From: Cellvibrio sp. UBA7671
GTDB lineage: Bacteria; Pseudomonadota; Gammaproteobacteria; Pseudomonadales; Cellvibrionaceae
Direction: 5' to 3'
Assembly: GCA_002483145.1 (NCBI GenBank)
Contig: DLHJ01000005.1
Span: 16,290-80,289, forward strand
Length of the DNA: 64,000 bases
The notes under the pieces were generated by a model that was not told the origin of the DNA, searched no databases, and saw nothing but the letters and a program-made list of their open reading frames with translations. Positions 55,130-64,000 of this stretch are shown here, one piece after another; within the stretch, counting starts at the first letter, position 1, and every line of letters starts with the position of its first letter. A program made the position numbers and the translations under genes.

Positions 55130-55600
55130 TTACGCCGCATCGGCACTCGCAGGAACAACTGTCAGTTTTTCTGCAGTTTGCACACCAATAGGAATTGTGC
55201 GCGGCTTCATGGATTCAGGAATAACGCGCTGCAAATCGATATGCAGCAATCCATTTTCATAATTCGCCGATTTCACTTGCACATGATCAGCTAATTGAAA
55301 ACGACGCTCAAAACTGCGCGCAGCTATACCTTGATGCAAGTAAGTACGCTGCTGATCATCCGCGGCTTTATTAGCAGATACCGTAAGATTATTCTGATTC
55401 ACTTCGAGAGTTAATTCAGATTGATCAAACCCGGCAACGGCCATAGTAATTCGGTACTTATCTTCACCCGTCAGTTCGATATTGTAGGGTGGATAACTGG
55501 GCTGATTCTGTTCTGCACGAGAGAGGCTATCCAATAGATTAGCCATACGATCGAAACCAATAGCAGAACGATACAGCGGAGTAAAATCAAAATTACGCAT
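55130..55600 (-). CDS. ibpA: Small heat shock protein IbpA
   Basis: 156 residues from the ATG at 55600. That start gives MRNFDFTPLYRSAIGFDR, nearly identical to E. coli IbpA; the longer open frame runs back through the regulatory leader. Alpha-crystallin domain: PPYNIELTGEDKYRITMAVAGF (key part YNIELTGEDKYRI), RTYLHQGIAARSFERRFQL and NGLLHIDLQRVIPE. It binds unfolding proteins under heat stress for DnaK/ClpB refolding. AGGA lies nine bases upstream inside a thermometer-like hairpin. Confidence 0.93.
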   Translation of the reverse strand: MRNFDFTPLYRSAIGFDRMANLLDSLSRAEQNQPSYPPYNIELTGEDKYRITMAVAGFDQSELTLEVNQNNLTVSANKAADDQQRTYLHQGIAARSFERRFQLADHVQVKSANYENGLLHIDLQRVIPESMKPRTIPIGVQTAEKLTVVPASADAA

Positions 55601-55695
55601 ATTCAATATCCTCATTTGAGCAATATAAAGTATCGACTTATCCAAGCGATCAAGTCATTAAAGGGTTATGTGATCCTCTACCGAGCCATCACACA
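55601..55695 (-). promoter_or_regulatory. ROSE-type RNA thermometer in the ibpA leader
   Basis: On the minus strand, just before the ATG, the sequence AUUGCUCAAAUGAGGAU (55624-55608) forms a hairpin with loop AAAU. UUGCU pairs with the Shine-Dalgarno AGGA, leaving one G unpaired, exactly the U(U/C)GCU-against-AGGA design of ROSE elements. The outer limits of the element are approximate. Confidence 0.7.
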
Positions 55696-55701
55696 AATGA
55701 G

Positions 55702-55727
55702 ATAGGGATGTACAAAACTATTTCAAG
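55702..55727 (-). promoter_or_regulatory. Sigma-32 heat-shock promoter of ibpA
   Basis: CTTGAAA (55727-55721), 13 bases, CCCTAT (55707-55702) on the minus strand. Consensus is CTTGAAA, 11-16 bases, CCCCAT. It gives a leader of about 95 bases containing the thermometer hairpin. Confidence 0.8.
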
Positions 55728-55741
55728 AGGATATTAAAAAA

Positions 55742-56665
55742 TTATTTGTTAAATATGGCAGTAAATGCCTGTTGTATATGAGGGTATTCAAATTTAAATC
55801 CGGCCGATAGTGCTGCTGTAGGCACAACTCTTTGGCTAGATAACAACAATGCATCAGCCATTTCACCGAACAATAGACGCAAGACGAACTCCGGCATCGG
55901 CAACAACGCAGGACGATGCAAACATTGGGCAAGCAAAGCAGTGAACTGTCGATTGGTCACTGACTCGGGAGCCACCGCGTTGATTGCACCTGAGACACAC
56001 TCGTGCTGCAGCAAAAAAATCATCAACCGCAACAAATCATGGCGATGAATCCAGGGCATGTAATGCTCCCCTGCTCCCATTCGCCCACCCAAACCCAAAC
56101 GAAAAGCAGGCAGCATTTGCTTGAGCACACCACCGTCACATTCCAGCACTATCCCAATACGAATCCTGCAAACTCGCACACCAAAGGTTTCAAACCGCCG
56201 CGCAGCTGCCTCCCAATCGCTACATAGGTGCGCCGCAAAATCATTACCCGCATGCTCCAGCTCATCAACCAACCGATCACCGCAGTTTCCATAAAAACCT
56301 ACCGCGCTCGCGCTTAGCAAAATCTTGGGGAACCGGCCAATACGGACAAAAAAATCGAACAGGTTATTGGTAAAATCTACGCGGCTCGTCCTGAATTTTT
56401 GTTTGGATTTATTGCTCCAACGAGCGGACGCCAAAGACTCACCAGCGAGATTTATCAATGCTGTAAAATCGATTGATGCCAACTCGTCCAGACTTCCGAC
56501 AATGTTGACTCTCTCACCCAGCAACTTACGCGCAGCTATAGGGTTACGGCTGAGCACCCAAAGCTGGTACCCCTGCCCAAGCAAGTAATCACAAAGATGG
56601 CGACCGACAAATCCTGTGCCACCGGTAATCAAAATACTGCCTGACTTGACCGAATCACTTGTCAC
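55742..56665 (-). CDS. TIGR01777/YfcH-like NAD-dependent epimerase
   Basis: 307 residues from GTG 56665, which has GGAG eight bases upstream; longer versions would begin at a TTG without a site. Rossmann motif ILITGGTGFVGRHLCDYL, then INLAGESLASARWS, SASAVGFYG and YMPWIHRHDL; the C-terminal DUF1731 part ends with ALSAGFKFEYPHIQQAF. Family members are NADP-binding SDRs, involved in cell division in some cyanobacteria and chloroplasts; the substrate is unknown. Confidence 0.88.
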   Translation of the reverse strand: MTSDSVKSGSILITGGTGFVGRHLCDYLLGQGYQLWVLSRNPIAARKLLGERVNIVGSLDELASIDFTALINLAGESLASARWSNKSKQKFRTSRVDFTNNLFDFFVRIGRFPKILLSASAVGFYGNCGDRLVDELEHAGNDFAAHLCSDWEAAARRFETFGVRVCRIRIGIVLECDGGVLKQMLPAFRLGLGGRMGAGEHYMPWIHRHDLLRLMIFLLQHECVSGAINAVAPESVTNRQFTALLAQCLHRPALLPMPEFVLRLLFGEMADALLLSSQRVVPTAALSAGFKFEYPHIQQAFTAIFNK

Positions 56666-56976
56666 AATAAATGCTCCACAAAAAAGCCGATACAAATCAA
56701 TTGGCTACCAGAATCTCATCGATTTAAATCCAGTTAATGCATTTACTCCACACTAGCGTAAACAGATCAAAGGCCAATGATTTTTCACAAAAAATTTAAC
56801 GCTTATGGCCACTAATGCCATTAACAACTAACAAGAGATCGAAATGTTATTAAGAAATTTTAATAAAAAACTTGCTATTCAGCAGGAGATAATCAATATA
56901 GATAAGGAGGGTCGGGATTGTTCGCGGAACTCAGTGCGGAATCCCAGCCCCCCTAACATAAACGTTAAGGAGCTAT
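56666..56976 (+). promoter_or_regulatory. hpf leader with GC-rich hairpin and short ORF
   Basis: This 311-base gap is AT-rich to about 56900 and shows no gene. It then holds a consensus AAGGAGG (56904-56910), seven bases, and a 12-codon frame TTG-to-TAA (56918-56956, reading MFAELSAESQPP). The frame is covered by a hairpin GGGTCGGGATT/AATCCCAGCCC (56909-56919 with 56940-56950, one wobble and one mismatch). It ends 20 bases before the hpf start. Confidence 0.45.
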
Positions 56977-57294
56977 ATGATGAAACCTGCTGTCGACGTT
57001 GTATATCGTGATTTTGACTCATCTGCTGCACTAAACGAAATTATCACCAAGAAGCTCGAAAAGCTCAGTCGCTACACTGACCAAATCGTTCATTCCCGAG
57101 TTGTTCTTGATACACCCCACCACCACAAACACAAAGGTAAACAATTCCGCGCCTCTATCGAGCTGGATATCGTTGGCCACCCCTTAGCAATCACCCAAAA
57201 TGATGAATCAATTCATGTCGCCGTTCGCGATGCATTCTCAAGCGCAGAGCGCAAAGTTAAACAGCTGGTAGCTCGTCAACGCAACACGCGTTAA
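56977..57294 (+). CDS. hpf: Ribosome hibernation-promoting factor, short form
   Basis: 105 residues. VVYRDFDSSAALNEIITKKLEKL matches the HPF/RaiA beta-alpha fold (key part EIITKKLEKLSRY); the second half has IELDIVGHPLAITQNDESIH and a basic tail (VKQLVARQRNTR). AAGGAG lies four bases before the first ATG and seven before a second ATG at 56980, which may be the real start. It packs 70S ribosomes into 100S dimers in stationary phase. In many relatives hpf follows rpoN; here it stands alone. Confidence 0.93.
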   Translation: MMKPAVDVVYRDFDSSAALNEIITKKLEKLSRYTDQIVHSRVVLDTPHHHKHKGKQFRASIELDIVGHPLAITQNDESIHVAVRDAFSSAERKVKQLVARQRNTR

Positions 57295-57341
57295 ACCTCA
57301 GGCTAAAGCGCCTAAAGATTTCATTTCCCACAAATGAAGAA

Positions 57342-57378
57342 GCCGGGGGTCATTACTGATCCCGGCTCCTGTTTACTT
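57342..57378. terminator. Hairpin between convergent hpf and sapC
   Basis: GCCGGG/CCCGGC stem extended by GTCA/TGAT with one bulge; a T-rich stretch starts a few bases later on the + strand. Likely terminates hpf and perhaps sapC. Confidence 0.5.
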
Positions 57379-57397
57379 TTTGAATCGAATCGCTTTA

Positions 57398-58147
57398 CTA
57401 GCCGGCAACACCCAGCTTGGCTGACTTTTTGCTGATCAAATGATTCAAATTGGCCAGTGATTGCATGTGGCTATAAATCAATTCCAAACCGTCTTTTTTG
57501 AATAAATCCAAGGCTTCTGCATCACCCAAGGCTTTCAGTTTTTCGCGTTTGACTACATAAAAGCCCATCAAATTCATATTCGATTCTTCGCGGCCTTTAA
57601 AGGTGATATTCGCCTGCATAGGTTCGAGCAAATTTAACTCATGCAAACGCTTGCAGAAAACCTTGGTCATTTCAGCGCGGTATTGGTAATCCTTAAGGAA
57701 CTCTACCACTTCTTTTAAATGTGGTGACTGCTCGCCATTTTCTTCAAACAAGCGACGACCTTTACTGCCATCTTTCAATACGGTTTTACTATCGGCGTCA
57801 ATACACAGAGCCATGGTATCCGCATCCTTATCGCCGCCCAATACAAATGGGTAGCGGCGGATAAATGCAGGGATATAACGTGAAGTGAACTGGAAGTTTT
57901 CATCCAACGACAGGTTTTCACCCTCTTTCAGCCCCATAATCGCCAAAGGAATATACTCACCTTCGTTCGCTGTTGCTGAAAATACAATCGGAAATTCACT
58001 CGCTGCAAATGGGATTTCTGTCGCCAGAAGAGGGGCAGAAATCATATGCGCTACAAATGAGTAATTATCAACCTGCACAGACCAGTTGCGATGAATATCG
58101 GATGACAATGGTTGAATATTGTCATAAATCATGAGTTGTTTTGCCAC
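57398..58147 (-). CDS. SapC family protein
   Basis: 249 residues from GTG 58147, with GAGG seven bases upstream; the open frame goes on to 58291 but without a ribosome site. The SapC pattern is visible: HRNWSVQVDNYSFVAHM, EFPIVFSATANEGEYIPLAIMGL (key part FPIVFSATANEGEYIP), RYIPAFIRRYPFVL, LCIDADSK and FKGREESNMNLMGFYVV. The family was named from a Campylobacter S-layer locus, but many members, often near polysaccharide-use genes in marine bacteria, have no proven role. Confidence 0.85.
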   Translation of the reverse strand: MAKQLMIYDNIQPLSSDIHRNWSVQVDNYSFVAHMISAPLLATEIPFAASEFPIVFSATANEGEYIPLAIMGLKEGENLSLDENFQFTSRYIPAFIRRYPFVLGGDKDADTMALCIDADSKTVLKDGSKGRRLFEENGEQSPHLKEVVEFLKDYQYRAEMTKVFCKRLHELNLLEPMQANITFKGREESNMNLMGFYVVKREKLKALGDAEALDLFKKDGLELIYSHMQSLANLNHLISKKSAKLGVAG

Positions 58148-58289
58148 GAGGATACCTCTATTTATTGTCTCGGCTTGGGATGAAAAATCAGGAATGAAAA
58201 TAAAATAGGGACGCATGGTAGCACTTTCACAAGCGCCTGCCACTAGCAGGCTATTAATTGCCCTTACGGTGGGCCTAAATGGCAGAAAC

Positions 58290-58318
58290 AAAAAAGCCCG
58301 CTGACAAAGCGGGCTTTT
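58290..58318 (-). terminator. Terminator after tRNA-Pro
   Basis: AAAAGCCCGC/GCGGGCTTTT stem with a seven-base loop and T-run on the minus strand, 25 bases beyond the tRNA 3' end. Confidence 0.88.
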
Positions 58319-58342
58319 AAGCTGTTGAATCTTATGTAAAAA

Positions 58343-58419
58343 TGGTCGGAACGGCGGGATTTGAACCCACGACCCCTACACCCCCAGTATAGTGCGCTAC
58401 CTGACTGCGCTACGCTCCG
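58343..58419 (-). tRNA. tRNA-Pro (GGG anticodon)
   Basis: 77 bases with encoded CCA. Acceptor CGGAGCG pairs with CGTTCCG (one G-U). D arm GCGCAGTCAGGTAGCGC, anticodon arm CTATA-CTGGGGG-TGTAG with GGG at positions 34-36, T arm GTGGG-TTCAAAT-CCCGC. It reads CCC/CCU codons. It lies after the ihfA-merR genes, as in pseudomonads. No duplicated 3' end suggests no integrated element. Confidence 0.95.
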
Positions 58420-58535
58420 ACATTTTTCTAACGGATGCAAAATACAAATCCCGCATCGCGAAGGACCGGCATAATACCTTAATTTATTGCCAATGCAATC
58501 AGAGAATTAAGAATTAATACCACTGCTCAATAAGC

Positions 58536-58563
58536 AAACAACCGCTTGAAAAAGTGGTTGTTT
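58536..58563 (-). terminator. Terminator after the MerR gene
   Basis: AAACAACCGCTT/AAGTGGTTGTTT stem (one wobble) with a four-base loop, 12 bases after the stop. The T-run is short (GTTTGCTTATT). Confidence 0.65.
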
Positions 58564-58575
58564 AGTCAGCAAAAC

Positions 58576-58935
58576 TTATTTAATTTTCAGAAGATCAAGC
58601 AGATGCTCCAAGTCATCAATCATGCGCACAACTAATTGATTTAACTGACCCGACTCGGACGGAGTGCTCTCGCTTGACATCTGCAGACGCGCACCACCAA
58701 TGGTAAAACCTTGATCGTAAAGCAGACTGCGAATTTGACGGATGGTTAATACATCCTGACGCTGATAATAACGGCGATTCCCCCTGCGCTTGACTGGCTT
58801 CAACTGGGGGAACTCCTGCTCCCAATAGCGCAGCACATGTGGCTTTACCGCACACAATTCACTAACTTCACCAATAGTGAAATATCGCTTACCGGGTATT
58901 ACGGGAAGTTCGTCGTTATGACTCGGTTCCAACAT
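58576..58935 (-). CDS. MerR family transcriptional regulator
   Basis: 119 residues. Mer[30 protein letters not shown] and [19 protein letters not shown] (key parts [20 protein letters not shown] and [10 protein letters not shown]). After it there is only a short helix ([19 protein letters not shown]) and no metal-binding loop. The start overlaps the ihfA stop by 20 bases, so it is cotranscribed with ihfA, an arrangement conserved in pseudomonads. Targets are unknown. Confidence 0.88.
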   Translation of the reverse strand: MLEPSHNDELPVIPGKRYFTIGEVSELCAVKPHVLRYWEQEFPQLKPVKRRGNRRYYQRQDVLTIRQIRSLLYDQGFTIGGARLQMSSESTPSESGQLNQLVVRMIDDLEHLLDLLKIK

Positions 58936-59224
58936 AAGCTTCTACTCGTGCCTTAAGTTTTTGTCCTGGGCGGAAAGTGACCACTCGCCGGGCGCTGATA
59001 GGAATTTCTTCGCCCGTCTTTGGGTTTCTACCCGGACGCTGGCTTTTATCGCGCAACTCAAAATTGCCGAAGCCAGAAAGTTTGACCTGCTCGTTATTTT
59101 CCAAAGCATGGCGGATCTCTTCAAAAAAGAGTTCCACCAATTCTTTGGCTTCCCGTTTATTGAGTCCGAGATCTTCATAAAGTTTCTCGGCCAAATCTGC
59201 TTTGGTCAGAGCACCGTCCGACAT
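58916..59224 (-). CDS. ihfA: Integration host factor alpha subunit
   Basis: 102 residues. [26 protein letters not shown] at the N-terminus (key part [17 protein letters not shown]), [20 protein letters not shown] with the DNA-minor-groove arm, and [21 protein letters not shown]. With IhfB it bends DNA at promoters and recombination sites. Encoded 12 bases after pheT, the classic pheST-ihfA order. Confidence 0.97.
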   Translation of the reverse strand: MSDGALTKADLAEKLYEDLGLNKREAKELVELFFEEIRHALENNEQVKLSGFGNFELRDKSQRPGRNPKTGEEIPISARRVVTFRPGQKLKARVEAYVGTES

Positions 59225-59236
59225 AGTTATTATTCC

Positions 59237-61630
59237 CTATCTGAGGGTAGCGGAAAAATTCACCCCCAGATACTGAACAATCGAGTCAATGGAGGCGTTG
59301 ATCTCATCTTCATTAAGAGTGCGTGAAGGATGCTGAAAGGTCAACCCCATTGCAACACTTTTTCTATGTGGATCAATACCTTTGCCCATATATACGTCAA
59401 ATACCTTTAAGTCGATAAGGTGCTCACCTGCCTGACCTTTAACCGCCGTCAAGAGTTTGTCGGCAGCCAAATCGCGATCGACCAACAGCGCCAAATCACG
59501 GCGCACCTCAGGGAATTTGGACAAAGAGGCGAATGCAGGAATCCGTGCTTTTAGCAGCGAACTGAGACGTACTTCAAACAAGTAAACGGATTGTGGAATA
59601 TCCAGTTGCTGCTGCAAGCTCGGATGCAATGCACCTATAACGCCCTGCCACTCGCCATCGCGATAAATCTCGGCCGTCTGGCCCGGGTGCAACGCTGTAT
59701 GCGAACTCGCCTTAACGGTAAACGCAGACTCATCACCGGTTAACGCCAGCAACGATTCCAAATCACCTTTGAGATCGAAGAAATCTACAACCTCCGCAAC
59801 ATTCGCCCAGGACTCTGGTGCGCGGCTACCGTAGATAAGGCCAGCAAGCATAGCCTCTTGCTTAAGGCCATCTGCCGAGGGGACAAAACGTAAACCCGAT
59901 TCGAACAAGCGCACACGGTTCTGCTGGCGATTAAGGTTATTGCGCAACACGCTGACCAAACCGGGCATCAAACTGGTACGCATGGCCGCCATATCGGCAC
60001 TGATCGGATTGCGCAGCATAACAGGCGACACTTCCGGATCAAACAACGCAGAGAGTTTTGGCTCGATAAAGCTGTAGGTAATCGCTTCTTGATAACCGCG
60101 CGCGATCAATTGGTTACGTAGTGCAGGCAAACCCATTTTCGCTTCAGGGTGCGCCTCTATATCCAAAGGCGCAGCAAGGCTTCTTGTTGGCAAACGGTTG
60201 TAGCCGTATACGCGCGCCAGCTCTTCTAACAAATCTGCTTCGATGGAAATATCAAAGCGGTAACTTGGGACCGCAAATACCCAACCTTCGGCGTTTTGCG
60301 ACAACAGGGAAAGACCTAATCGGGCAAGAATATCGACCACTTCGCCATCGGCCATTTCCAAACTCAAGCCGCTAAGAATACGGGCCTTGCGCAAGCTAAC
60401 CTGGCGCTCTTGTGGCAAATGCTCGTTAGTGACATGCACTACTGGCCCGGCTTCACCGCCAACAATTTCCAGCAGCAATGCGGTTGCGCGCTCGATAGCA
60501 TCCAGCTGCAAGCTGTAATCCACGCCGCGCTCAAAACGATGCGATGAATCCGTATGCAAACCATAAGAGCGGGCGCGACCGGCAATCGCCAGCGGATTGA
60601 AGAATGCACTTTCCAGGAAAATATCGCGCGTAGCTTCACTTACCGCACTTTCCTTACCGCCCATAATGCCCGCAACCGCCAAGACTTTTTGCTGGTCGGC
60701 GATCACCATGGTGTCGGCATTGAGTTTGATCTCTTGCCCATCCAGCAACTGGACAGATTCACCCTGCTGCGCCAGACGCACATGAATTGCACTACTGAGT
60801 TTGGACAAATCAAACGCATGCATGGGCTGGCCTAATTCGAGCAGCACGTAGTTAGTAACATCTACTACCGCATCAATACTGCGCAAACCTGAACGGACTA
60901 ATTTATCCTGCAACCATGCGGGACTTGGGCGAGTGATATCTATATTGCGAATCACGCGACCTACGTAGCGGCTACACGCAGCACCAGCTTCCAGACACAC
61001 AGGGAAACTGTCATCAATACTCGCGGCAACAGGAGCAATAGCTGGCGCCTTGACCGGAGCACGATTCAACACCCCTACTTCGCGCGCAATGCCTTTTACA
61101 CTCAGGCAGTCGCTGCGATTCGGAGTCAAATCGACTTCGATCAACTTGTCATCAAGATTCAAATACTCACGCAGATTCACACCCACTGGAGCATCGGCAG
61201 ATAACTCCCACAAACCAGTGTCATCATCACCCGCTTTAAGCTCGGTTTGGCCGCAGAGCATGCCAAAGGATTCAACACCGCGCAGCTTCGCTTTTTTAAT
61301 CTGCCACTTTTCTTCTGTTTGAGAGGCACCCGGTAATTGCGCACCTATAGTGGCAAAAGGGATTTTGATCCCAACGCGTGCATTAGCTGCACCGCATACG
61401 ACTTGACTCAGGCCATCGGGCAAACCGGCAACCTGACAAACACGCAGCTTGTCAGCGTCTGGATGCTGTTCGCAGCCAACAATTTCACCCACAATTACGC
61501 CGGTAAAATCGCCTGCGACACACTCAACCGCATCCACTTCCAAACCAGCCATGGTCAGCTGGGCAACTAATTTATCGGTACCTATGGCTGGATTAACCCA
61601 CTCGCGCAGCCAGGATTCACTGATTTTCAT
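59237..61630 (-). CDS. pheT: Phenylalanyl-tRNA synthetase beta subunit
   Basis: 797 residues, usual length. N-terminal tRNA-binding domain (VIVGEIVGCEQHPDADKLRVC, key part EIVGCEQHPDADKLRVCQV), B3/B4 editing domain (HRFERGVDYSLQLDAIERAT region), B5 domain and the C-terminal anticodon-binding domain (FPEVRRDLALLVDRDL). It pairs with PheS in an (alpha beta)2 enzyme that charges tRNA-Phe. It starts 15 bases after pheS. Confidence 0.97.
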   Translation of the reverse strand: MKISESWLREWVNPAIGTDKLVAQLTMAGLEVDAVECVAGDFTGVIVGEIVGCEQHPDADKLRVCQVAGLPDGLSQVVCGAANARVGIKIPFATIGAQLPGASQTEEKWQIKKAKLRGVESFGMLCGQTELKAGDDDTGLWELSADAPVGVNLREYLNLDDKLIEVDLTPNRSDCLSVKGIAREVGVLNRAPVKAPAIAPVAASIDDSFPVCLEAGAACSRYVGRVIRNIDITRPSPAWLQDKLVRSGLRSIDAVVDVTNYVLLELGQPMHAFDLSKLSSAIHVRLAQQGESVQLLDGQEIKLNADTMVIADQQKVLAVAGIMGGKESAVSEATRDIFLESAFFNPLAIAGRARSYGLHTDSSHRFERGVDYSLQLDAIERATALLLEIVGGEAGPVVHVTNEHLPQERQVSLRKARILSGLSLEMADGEVVDILARLGLSLLSQNAEGWVFAVPSYRFDISIEADLLEELARVYGYNRLPTRSLAAPLDIEAHPEAKMGLPALRNQLIARGYQEAITYSFIEPKLSALFDPEVSPVMLRNPISADMAAMRTSLMPGLVSVLRNNLNRQQNRVRLFESGLRFVPSADGLKQEAMLAGLIYGSRAPESWANVAEVVDFFDLKGDLESLLALTGDESAFTVKASSHTALHPGQTAEIYRDGEWQGVIGALHPSLQQQLDIPQSVYLFEVRLSSLLKARIPAFASLSKFPEVRRDLALLVDRDLAADKLLTAVKGQAGEHLIDLKVFDVYMGKGIDPHRKSVAMGLTFQHPSRTLNEDEINASIDSIVQYLGVNFSATLR

Positions 61631-61645
61631 ATTTCATTCATTCCG

Positions 61646-62680
<1,035 letters not shown>

Positions 62681-62705
62681 TTAACTATCAAATAAATACA
62701 GCCAT

Positions 62706-62739
62706 AAAAAAAGGGAAGAACCCTAAAGCTCTCCCCTTT
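62706..62739 (-). terminator. Strong terminator 46 bases before pheS (probable attenuator)
   Basis: On the minus strand AAAGGGGAGAG pairs with TTCTTCCCTTT (two wobble pairs) around an eight-base loop, ending in seven T residues. Only 46 bases separate it from the pheS start, which leaves little room for a separate promoter. A reading frame containing Phe codons (TTT, TTT, TTT) crosses it. Confidence 0.75.
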
Positions 62740-62751
62740 CATCGCGTTCAC

Positions 62752-62769
62752 AAAAGCCCTTGCGGGCTT
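62752..62769 (-). terminator. Terminator directly after rplT
   Basis: AAGCCC/GGGCTT stem with loop GCAA, then TTTTG, on the minus strand, 16 bases after the rplT stop. Confidence 0.65.
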
Positions 62770-62784
62770 GAGGTTGTTGGACGA

Positions 62785-63144
62785 TTAAGCAGCCAGAGCT
62801 GATTTAGCCTTCGCAACAACAGCAGCAAATGCCGCTTTGTCGTACACAGCCAGATCAGCCAGTACACGACGGTCGAGAACGATGCTCGCCTTTTTCAAGC
62901 CAGCAATCAATTGGCTGTAAGACAAGCCTTCAGCGCGAGATTGGGCATTGATACGAGTAATCCACAGAGCACGGAAATTACGCTTTTTAACGCGACGATC
63001 GCGGTAAGCATATTGACCAGCTTTGATAACCGCTTGCTTGGCAACACGGAATGTACGCGAACGTGCACCGTAGTAACCTTTAGCAGCTTTTAATACTTTC
63101 TTGTGACGACGACGCGCCTCTACACCACGCTTAACACGGGCCAT
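62785..63144 (-). CDS. rplT: 50S ribosomal protein L20
   Basis: 119 residues. [36 protein letters not shown] and [19 protein letters not shown] segments (here [18 protein letters not shown]) identify L20. It starts 23S assembly and, in E. coli, represses its own operon. Third gene after infC and rpmI. Confidence 0.98.
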   Translation of the reverse strand: MARVKRGVEARRRHKKVLKAAKGYYGARSRTFRVAKQAVIKAGQYAYRDRRVKKRNFRALWITRINAQSRAEGLSYSQLIAGLKKASIVLDRRVLADLAVYDKAAFAAVVAKAKSALAA

Positions 63145-63179
63145 ATTTCTATCCTCTCAAAATTCGCAATTAGCGCTGA

Positions 63180-63377
63180 TTAATTAGCACGGAACAAACG
63201 TTTCACGCGTGGTACGTCAACAGCATCAACGATGCTGGTGCCGCGCAGTTGGCGCTTACGTTTGGTGGTCATTTTGGTCAGGATGTGGCTCTTGTTAGCG
63301 TGTTTGAACTTGTAACCTGCGCCAGTCTTTTTGAAGCGCTTTGACGCGCCACTGTGTACTTTAGCTTTAGTTGCCAT
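63180..63377 (-). CDS. rpmI: 50S ribosomal protein L35
   Basis: 65 residues from the ATG at 63377; five extra upstream codons are not conserved. [19 protein letters not shown] and [20 protein letters not shown] are L35 signatures. It lies between infC and rplT. Confidence 0.97.
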   Translation of the reverse strand: MATKAKVHSGASKRFKKTGAGYKFKHANKSHILTKMTTKRKRQLRGTSIVDAVDVPRVKRLFRAN

Positions 63378-63438
63378 GTGATAAAACTCCACACATTTAG
63401 GTAAATAATATTAATAATCAAGGCAGCTAAAAGCCCGA

Positions 63439-63987
63439 CTATTTTCTCTTTTTGGGGGCGATGACCATAGTGAGCTGCTTACCTTCCATCTTGGCAGCCT
63501 GCTCAACGGTACCCATCTCAGCAAGGTCGGTCTCGATGCGCTGCATCATTTCCATCCCCAGCTCCTGGTGGGCGAGCTCGCGGCCACGGAACTTTAACGT
63601 TACCTTGGCCTTATCCCCATGCTCCAGGAAGCGCATCAGAGCCTTTAACTTGACCTGATAATCTGCTTCCTCCGTCCCTGGGCGAAACTTCATTTCCTTC
63701 ACCAGCTGCTGCTTTTGTTTCTTTTTAGCAGCGGCTTTGGTTTTCTTGATTTCAAACAGATGCTTGCCGTAATCCATAATCTTGCAGACTATTGGATCGC
63801 TATCAGCAACGATCTCCACCAGGTCAAGAGTAGCGGCTTGCGCCTGAGCCAGTGCATCGCTCAGTGCGACTATGCCGACCTGCTCACCCTCTGCGTTGAT
63901 TAAACGAACCTGCTTGGCTTCGATCTGATCGTTGATCCGCGCTTTCTTAGAATTGCCTTTGGCCGCGGGAGCGTTATCTCGTTTGAT
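63439..63987 (-). CDS. infC: Translation initiation factor IF-3, predicted AUC start
   Basis: 182 residues if started at ATC 63987; the first ATG-like start (GTG at 63819) would cut off the whole N-domain. Upstream of the ATC lies GGAG (63999-63996) with eight bases spacing. The sequence reads [20 protein letters not shown], then [20 protein letters not shown] as in IF-3, and the C-domain has [15 protein letters not shown] and [17 protein letters not shown]-3 genes use rare start codons so that IF-3 represses its own translation. Length matches E. coli IF-3 (180). Confidence 0.93.
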   Translation of the reverse strand: MKRDNAPAAKGNSKKARINDQIEAKQVRLINAEGEQVGIVALSDALAQAQAATLDLVEIVADSDPIVCKIMDYGKHLFEIKKTKAAAKKKQKQQLVKEMKFRPGTEEADYQVKLKALMRFLEHGDKAKVTLKFRGRELAHQELGMEMMQRIETDLAEMGTVEQAAKMEGKQLTMVIAPKKRK

Positions 63988-64000
63988 AGTTGTATCTCCA

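Noticed and set aside
58148..58291. Longer SapC N-terminus
   Set aside because: No ribosome site and no SapC similarity before GTG 58147, which has GAGG at good spacing.
58343..58419. tRNA-Pro as an island attachment site
   Set aside because: No repeat of the tRNA 3' end was seen and both sides carry core genes.

Overview
The window looks like chromosome from a cellulolytic gammaproteobacterium close to Cellvibrio (Cellvibrionaceae). The evidence is indirect. Housekeeping genes and their order are pseudomonad-like (arsC-wrbA-DUF2069 with hda-DUF2066-purMN, rpsP-rimM-trmD-rplS, infC-rpmI-rplT-pheST-ihfA-merR-tRNA-Pro, xerD-dsbC-hom-thrC, a long FabY-type ketosynthase). Secreted lipoproteins carry the Ser/Ala-rich linkers typical of Cellvibrio carbohydrate-active enzymes, and a GH9 cellulase is present. 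No transposase, integrase, phage gene or CRISPR array was found.

Layout. 1-2064: a YihY-type membrane protein (cut by the left edge), arsC, wrbA and DUF2069. 2087-11832: a carbohydrate block splits this set from hda. It holds sppA, a PQQ sugar dehydrogenase fused to a diheme cytochrome, a Tat-linked GMC dehydrogenase with its small subunit and a TIM-barrel isomerase, and a GH9 lipoprotein. 12017-20107: hda, DUF2066, purM-purN-DUF3108, slyD, a zinc-site microprotein, a BaiN-like flavoprotein, dcd and a CueR-like regulator, which diverges from a small His/Cys-rich protein (20438-20665).

20888-37698 is an accessory cell-surface glycan island, all on the + strand. It holds two GtrA/GtrB pairs, a Dpm1-like GT2 with DUF2304, three large GT-C-type membrane proteins (one fused to an NPCBM domain), a full CDP-3,6-dideoxy-4-hexulose pathway (ddhD-A-B-C), an SDR reductase and a split transketolase. 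I infer that the transketolase adds a two-carbon branch to the dideoxy-keto sugar, giving an unusual branched surface sugar. This is the best candidate here for an undescribed pathway.

37770-64000 returns to core genes: a MATE transporter, ybbP-ybbA divergent from tesA, recJ, thrC, hom, dsbC, xerD, the rpsP operon, fabY, a GlxA-type regulator, ibpA, a TIGR01777 epimerase, hpf, sapC, tRNA-Pro(GGG), a MerR regulator, ihfA, pheT, pheS, rplT, rpmI and infC. infC is complete at the right edge if its start is AUC.

Regulatory structures visible in the sequence include a sigma-32 promoter plus ROSE-type thermometer before ibpA, a terminator-like hairpin just before purM, two terminators between rplT and pheS, a leader ORF and hairpin before hpf, and many intrinsic terminators that define transcription units.
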